64,000 nt of DNA, taken from Myxococcota bacterium (GTDB lineage: Bacteria > Myxococcota > XYA12-FULL-58-9 > JALHOP01). The stretch lies in assembly GCA_022842935.1 (NCBI GenBank), contig JALHOP010000015.1, positions 116,962 to 180,961 of the forward strand, written 5' to 3'. The translations under genes and the position numbers were made by a program. The notes under the pieces were generated by a model that was given only the letters and a program-made list of their open reading frames with translations, was not told where the DNA came from and did not search any database. This document shows positions 61,144 to 64,000 of this stretch, one piece after another (the first letter of the stretch is position 1; each line of letters begins with the position of its first letter).

Positions 61144-61198
61144 GCGGAGGGGGGCTCAGAGACGACCGAAAATCGCCCCCTGAGGCTCCGAAATCCGC
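61144..61198 (+). other. GC-rich hairpin between the M20 peptidase and rpoZ
   Basis: Outer arms GCGGA (61144-61148) and TCCGC (61194-61198); inner arms GGGGGC and GCCCCC around 61150 and 61175. No T-run follows. It could be the 3' end of the peptidase transcript or a leader structure of rpoZ. Confidence 0.35.
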
Positions 61199-61280
61199 GA
61201 CCGGGCGAGGGATCTTGCCGAATCTGGCGCTGACAGGTATGAGGCCTCGCTGTATCCCGGTTCCCCTTGAAGAGGTTTGA

Positions 61281-61523
61281 ATGGCGCGCGTAACCGTCGA
61301 AGATTGCTTGGATAACGTCGACAACCGCTTTGCTCTGGTGTTGCTCTCGGCGCAACGTGCGCGGCAGCTCCTGAAGGGCGCGAAGCCCACCGTCGAGCAC
61401 TCGAAGAACAAGGCAGCCGTGCTGTCGCTGCGCGAGATCGCCGCCGGCAATGTTTACGCCGACCGCGACCTCATCGACGTGCTGGCCGAACAAGCAGCCA
61501 AGAACGCAGCCTCAAAGAGCTAA
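61281..61523 (+). CDS. rpoZ: DNA-directed RNA polymerase omega subunit
   Basis: 80 residues. Omega signature [20 protein letters not shown] followed by [15 protein letters not shown] and a charged C-terminal helix. Small subunit that helps beta' folding and assembly. It usually sits next to gmk and spoT; neither is here. ATG 61281 is preceded by GAAGAGG at a suitable distance. A perfect 9-bp hairpin follows at 61532. Confidence 0.94.
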   Translation: MARVTVEDCLDNVDNRFALVLLSAQRARQLLKGAKPTVEHSKNKAAVLSLREIAAGNVYADRDLIDVLAEQAAKNAASKS

Positions 61524-61531
61524 GCTTCGAT

Positions 61532-61553
61532 GCGCGGCCTCCTCAGGCCGCGC
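61532..61553. terminator. Bidirectional hairpin between rpoZ and the convergent gene
   Basis: Perfect stem GCGCGGCCT / AGGCCGCGC with loop CCTC, 8 bp after the rpoZ stop. The stem includes the stop codon of the convergent minus-strand gene (stop at 61543-61545). There is no T-run on either strand. Confidence 0.5.
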
Positions 61554-62235
61554 GCAGCTTCTCCGCCAGCCCCTGACGATAGTAGCGGCGAACGTCGGTG
61601 GTCAATCTACCCCGTCCGCTATCGCGGGCATATCGTTTGACGAGCTTCGTGCAGTAGCCACGCGCGGCGCGGCTTGCAGTGTGATAGCGGTCGACCTCGT
61701 CATGCGCGACCTCGGGTCGCAATACGTATTCGTCGAAGATTCGTTTGGCCAGCTGATTGGCACCAGCCTCGCGAGCGAGGCCTTGCTCTTCGAGAAGCAG
61801 CCACGAGCTCACGAACTTGTCGACCTCGGCCTGCAGCTCGAGCTCGAGCGCGCTCACCGATAGATCGTGGGAAGCGCGAAACGCGTAAAGCACGAAGTGA
61901 CTCACACCTTCGAGAGCGATGCAGTACGCCTCGAAGTTCTCAGGTGTTAGTCCATGGGACGGCGGATGTTTCTCGAGCGTCTCTGTGACACTTGGCGCGA
62001 TGTAGAGGGCGAGGTCGACGTCGTTGTCGCTCTCGCGAATGAAGAGCTGCTCCGGGATACCTTCTCGGCTGCCAGGGATCTCGCGCCGCGTATCGTCGTC
62101 GACCAAATAGTGACTGACGTCGAGCCCAGTGTCGACCGCATGCAGTCCTTCGATACTGCGCTGCAGCTCCGCGATTGCAGACTTCGCTCTAGAGATGGGG
62201 ACCTCACTTCTCTCGAGTTTGATTGGTGCTTCCAC
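61543..62235 (-). CDS. Hypothetical cytoplasmic protein
   Basis: 230 residues, acidic and helical, no signal or membrane segment. A central segment (SDNDVDLALYIAPSVTETLEKHPP) and EGVSHFVLYAFRASHDLSV look conserved in style. No family is recognised. GTG 62235 is the start, with GAAGG just upstream. It lies 17 bp downstream of the next unknown gene on the same strand, so the two are probably cotranscribed. Confidence 0.7.
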   Translation of the reverse strand: MEAPIKLERSEVPISRAKSAIAELQRSIEGLHAVDTGLDVSHYLVDDDTRREIPGSREGIPEQLFIRESDNDVDLALYIAPSVTETLEKHPPSHGLTPENFEAYCIALEGVSHFVLYAFRASHDLSVSALELELQAEVDKFVSSWLLLEEQGLAREAGANQLAKRIFDEYVLRPEVAHDEVDRYHTASRAARGYCTKLVKRYARDSGRGRLTTDVRRYYRQGLAEKLRAA

Positions 62236-62252
62236 GCCTTCTCGGCTCGACC

Positions 62253-62864
62253 CTATTGGTTGTAGTCCTTTGGTTTACGACCAACCGGAAACAAGCCGAC
62301 ATCGGCGAGCTTCTTCTGGATGCGGTGATTGCCGGTACGCGTCCAGCGGTCGTACATTTTCAGCAGGTCTTGATCGCGCAGGCCGTCCGCTTTAACGCCT
62401 TTGCTGGCGACCTCGTTCAAGAGATCGACGAGCTCGTTGAACTTCTTGCCGAGCTTTGCGTAGAGCTCAGCCACGGTCTCGCCGTTCTTGTGACCACCGA
62501 TGGTCTCCGAGAGCGAGCCGTAAGCGTTGCCGCCCATGGCGATGTAGTAGTCGATGTCAACGAGTGACTTCTCGATGAACTCGACGAAGAACCCCGACAC
62601 ATACAAAGCGCCGTCGCCAAGGTTCTTCAAGATTTGCACGCGCTCCCCAGGAGGCGCGTCCATAGCGCGCTTGTACATCAGCGCGAGTGGCTCTTCGCCA
62701 TTGGGGGGTGGAGTGCCGGGGCGGGAGTAGTCGCAAAGGAGACGCACCAAGTAGTACTCGATGATCTCATCGAGTTGCATACCCAGCTCATCCCGCGCAC
62801 TCGTTACTTCACCGCGGAAGAACTCAGTCAGGTCGCCGCTCAGAATCACGCTTGACTGCCGCAT
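62253..62864 (-). CDS. Hypothetical protein, helical
   Basis: 203 residues, helical, no signal peptide. The segment LSGDLTEFFRGEVTSARDEL and ALYVSGFFVEFIEKSLVDIDYY-type helices (read in pieces) have no recognised family. ATG 62864 is preferred, with AGGA 6 bp upstream; ATG 62888 is possible. It appears to form a two-gene unit with the 61543 gene. It contains a near-copy of the dispersed palindrome at 62386. Confidence 0.7.
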   Translation of the reverse strand: MRQSSVILSGDLTEFFRGEVTSARDELGMQLDEIIEYYLVRLLCDYSRPGTPPPNGEEPLALMYKRAMDAPPGERVQILKNLGDGALYVSGFFVEFIEKSLVDIDYYIAMGGNAYGSLSETIGGHKNGETVAELYAKLGKKFNELVDLLNEVASKGVKADGLRDQDLLKMYDRWTRTGNHRIQKKLADVGLFPVGRKPKDYNQ

Positions 62865-62956
62865 GCCCGATCCTACGACTCCCTTCATAGAACGGTTGAA
62901 CTCAACCCTCTATGATCGTGCATCGGCAGAGCAACCCAGAAGGTTGCTCGGCGCGA

Positions 62957-62970
62957 CACACGCGGGTGTG
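62957..62970. promoter_or_regulatory. Short inverted repeat in a divergent promoter region
   Basis: CACAC-GCGG-GTGTG, in the 141-bp gap between the divergent starts at 62864 and 63006. Symmetric and central, so a possible operator; weak evidence. Confidence 0.25.
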
Positions 62971-63005
62971 ACACGCACCTTCATTGAGTGTAACCAGCTG
63001 AAAAC

Positions 63006-63602
63006 ATGTCGCAAGATTCTTTCCCGCAAACACAGCTCGACGTCGCCCAGCTCCGCGACCTGCTGATTACGCTGTACAACGGAAATGACGCGTCCGAACG
63101 CTGGGATCAGGCACTCCGGGTCACCCGCATCGCCCTATCGTTCGTTCAGGCGGACTCTCCGGAGACCAAAGACGCGGATATCCAGATGATTGCGGGACTC
63201 GCATTGGTCTACGGCGTTCGCCAGAAGGTGGTCCCAACGACCCGCGTCCGGGCCTCGATCGAGGGCTACTTCGTCAGTCAGGGATGGACGGCGGTTCGCT
63301 CGCGCGAGCTCATGCGCGGCCTGGAGCGCTTGCCCGACAAGCCGCAGACCATCGAGGAGAAAATCGTGTCCGACGCCGAGACGATGACGCGACTTGGGGT
63401 CATCGGTTTTGCGCGATCCGCTATGGCGGCGGGGGCAAGCGGGCAGACGTTGGCTTCGATAGCGGATGTTGCGCAGAAGAACGTGCATAGGAGGCTGTTC
63501 ACTCGCGTGGGGAGTAACCAGGCTGCGGCGGCGCGGGACAGGCTACGTGAGATTGCGGCGGAGTTGAGGAAGGCGGTGGAGGAGGAGGGAGAAACGAGCT
63601 GA
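63006..63602 (+). CDS. HD-phosphohydrolase-like protein with lost HD motif
   Basis: 198 residues, no membrane segment. The C-terminal half resembles small HD phosphohydrolases: PQTIEEKIVSDAETMTRLGVIGFARSAM parallels the EAKIL.DADKLDAIGAIGIAR segment of YpgQ-like enzymes. The helix that should carry H-D reads IQMIAGLALVYGVR, with no His-Asp pair. It is therefore probably a non-catalytic relative, or a false resemblance. Downstream is the 14-bp tandem repeat, starting 5 bp after the stop. ATG 63006 has no strong ribosome site. Confidence 0.6.
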   Translation: MSQDSFPQTQLDVAQLRDLLITLYNGNDASERWDQALRVTRIALSFVQADSPETKDADIQMIAGLALVYGVRQKVVPTTRVRASIEGYFVSQGWTAVRSRELMRGLERLPDKPQTIEEKIVSDAETMTRLGVIGFARSAMAAGASGQTLASIADVAQKNVHRRLFTRVGSNQAAAARDRLREIAAELRKAVEEEGETS

Positions 63603-63607
63603 GGGGC

Positions 63608-63787
63608 GACCGAGAGCCGATGACCGACAGCCGATGACCGACAGCCGATGACCGAGAGCCGAGGACCGACAGCCGATGACCGAGAGCCGATGACCGAGAG
63701 CCGATGACCGAGAGCCGATGACCGAGAGCCGATGACCGAGAGCCGATGACCGAGAGCCGATGACCGAGAGCCGATGACCGACTGCCG
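63608..63787. repeat. 14-bp tandem repeat array, 12 full copies plus a degenerate end
   Basis: Unit GACCGAGAGCCGAT repeated head-to-tail from 63608 to 63775, then a decaying copy to about 63787. Some units read GACCGACAGCCGAT, and the fourth ends in G. Two alternating variants suggest expansion by slippage or unequal crossing over. The 14-bp period is not a multiple of three, so open frames through it are artefacts. It starts 5 bp after the previous stop codon. Confidence 0.95.
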
Positions 63788-63797
63788 CTTCGCGGCG

Positions 63798-63813
63798 GAC
63801 CGCTGAGGCGGTC
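63798..63813. other. Small perfect hairpin beside the tandem repeat
   Basis: GACCGC-TGAG-GCGGTC, a 6-bp stem with 4-nt loop, between the repeat array and the long inverted repeat. No T-run follows. Confidence 0.4.
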
Positions 63814-63822
63814 TTGGGGACC

Positions 63823-63924
63823 CTTCGCGGCGACCTCCGCCGCGGCCTCGCCGTGAGGCCCATTCGCCTTCGGCCACCGGGGGTGTGGGCCTCACGACGA
63901 GGCCGCGACGGAGGTAGGCGAAGT
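63823..63924. repeat. Long imperfect inverted repeat (about 40-bp arms)
   Basis: The core arms 63834-63862 and 63886-63914 match at 27 of 29 positions when folded, around a 23-nt loop. Beyond a small bulge the arms extend with CTTCGC / GCGAAG to 63823 and 63924. The right arm supplies the GGAGG that would serve the gene starting at 63925. It may be a MITE-like or REP-like remnant, or a structured leader. Confidence 0.8.
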
Positions 63925-64000
63925 ATGAGGTTCTTGGACACACGTATTTATGCGGTGGCGCTCGAGGTGGCGCGCGGCAGCAATCAACTCGCGGGGGCCT
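63925..64000 (+). CDS. Start of a probable four-helix-bundle (S23/Avd-like) protein, cut by the window edge
   Basis: Open frame of 25 residues (MRFLDTRIYAVALEVARGSN and on) to the last base. The opening resembles four-helix-bundle proteins of the 23S-rRNA intervening-sequence/Avd family, which start with a short segment and then a helix of this type. GGAGG 10 bp upstream supports translation. With only 25 residues the family call is tentative. The adjacent short tandem repeat is a setting I associate with this family, but that is recollection, not proof. Confidence 0.45.
   Translation, partial: MRFLDTRIYAVALEVARGSNQLAGA

Noticed and set aside
63608..63787. CRISPR array
   Set aside because: Repeats are 14 bp, directly abutting, with no spacers and no cas genes in the window.
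63278..63943. Minus-strand frame reading SVIGSRSSALGHRL repeats
   Set aside because: It is a translation of the 14-bp tandem repeat, whose period is not a multiple of three; also antisense to the HD-like gene.

Overview
This 64 kb window is ordinary chromosomal DNA from a high-GC (roughly 65% by eye) Gram-negative bacterium. The gene content suggests a Myxococcota (deltaproteobacterial) relative. Evidence for this is many large lipoproteins with cysteine-rich, pentapeptide or metzincin domains, a DUF4388 protein, FecR/TPR/beta-barrel envelope genes, an NtrC-type activator, an HD-GYP protein and a TgpA-like transglutaminase. The species assignment is inference; no rRNA gene is present. Coding density is very high, with many 4-bp ATGA/GTGA stop-start overlaps. 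No complete insertion sequence, prophage or CRISPR array was seen.

Layout. 0-8.5 kb: 3' end of cysC, topA, a minus-strand pair (guanidino-modifying enzyme plus Nudix hydrolase), a small membrane protein, moaB, and a GAF/HD-GYP protein. 8.5-19 kb: a small lipoprotein, an NnrU-like membrane protein, an unrecognised 431-residue protein, hemB coupled to a DUF4159 protein and a VWA membrane protein, a DUF4388 protein, then trmFO and xerC. 19-24.4 kb: a degenerate 2H-phosphoesterase-like protein, queC-hslV-hslU as an overlapping unit, and a long pentapeptide-repeat lipoprotein. topA, trmFO, xerC, hslV and hslU are contiguous in many bacteria; here they keep order and strand but are separated by other genes. 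24.4-34.8 kb: a five-gene minus-strand operon with a beta-barrel-like protein, two giant paralogous metzincin lipoproteins, a one-TM protein and a YkgJ-type cysteine-cluster protein. This is the most system-like unit in the window.

35-48 kb: leucine dehydrogenase, a small unknown protein, a cysteine-rich VWA lipoprotein, GTP-type PEP carboxykinase with a GST, an isochorismatase-family hydrolase beside an eroded SDR remnant, tRNA-Gly(GCC) with a clear terminator, a second Nudix protein, and an overlapping MoxR-DUF58-transglutaminase operon. 48-62 kb: FecR protein and TPR/barrel protein, divergent TPR protein, tandem-FKBP lipoprotein, NtrC-family regulator, a short family-A DNA polymerase with an altered motif A, a four-gene MacAB-like ABC exporter, an M20 peptidase and rpoZ. 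61.5-64 kb: two unknown minus-strand proteins, a degenerate HD-like protein, a 12-copy 14-bp tandem repeat, a long imperfect hairpin, and the start of a probable four-helix-bundle (S23/Avd-like) protein cut by the window edge.

Across the window a short inverted repeat, CCGCT-WW-AGCGG, occurs in four exact copies and many near copies, mostly inside genes. That is far more than base composition predicts.
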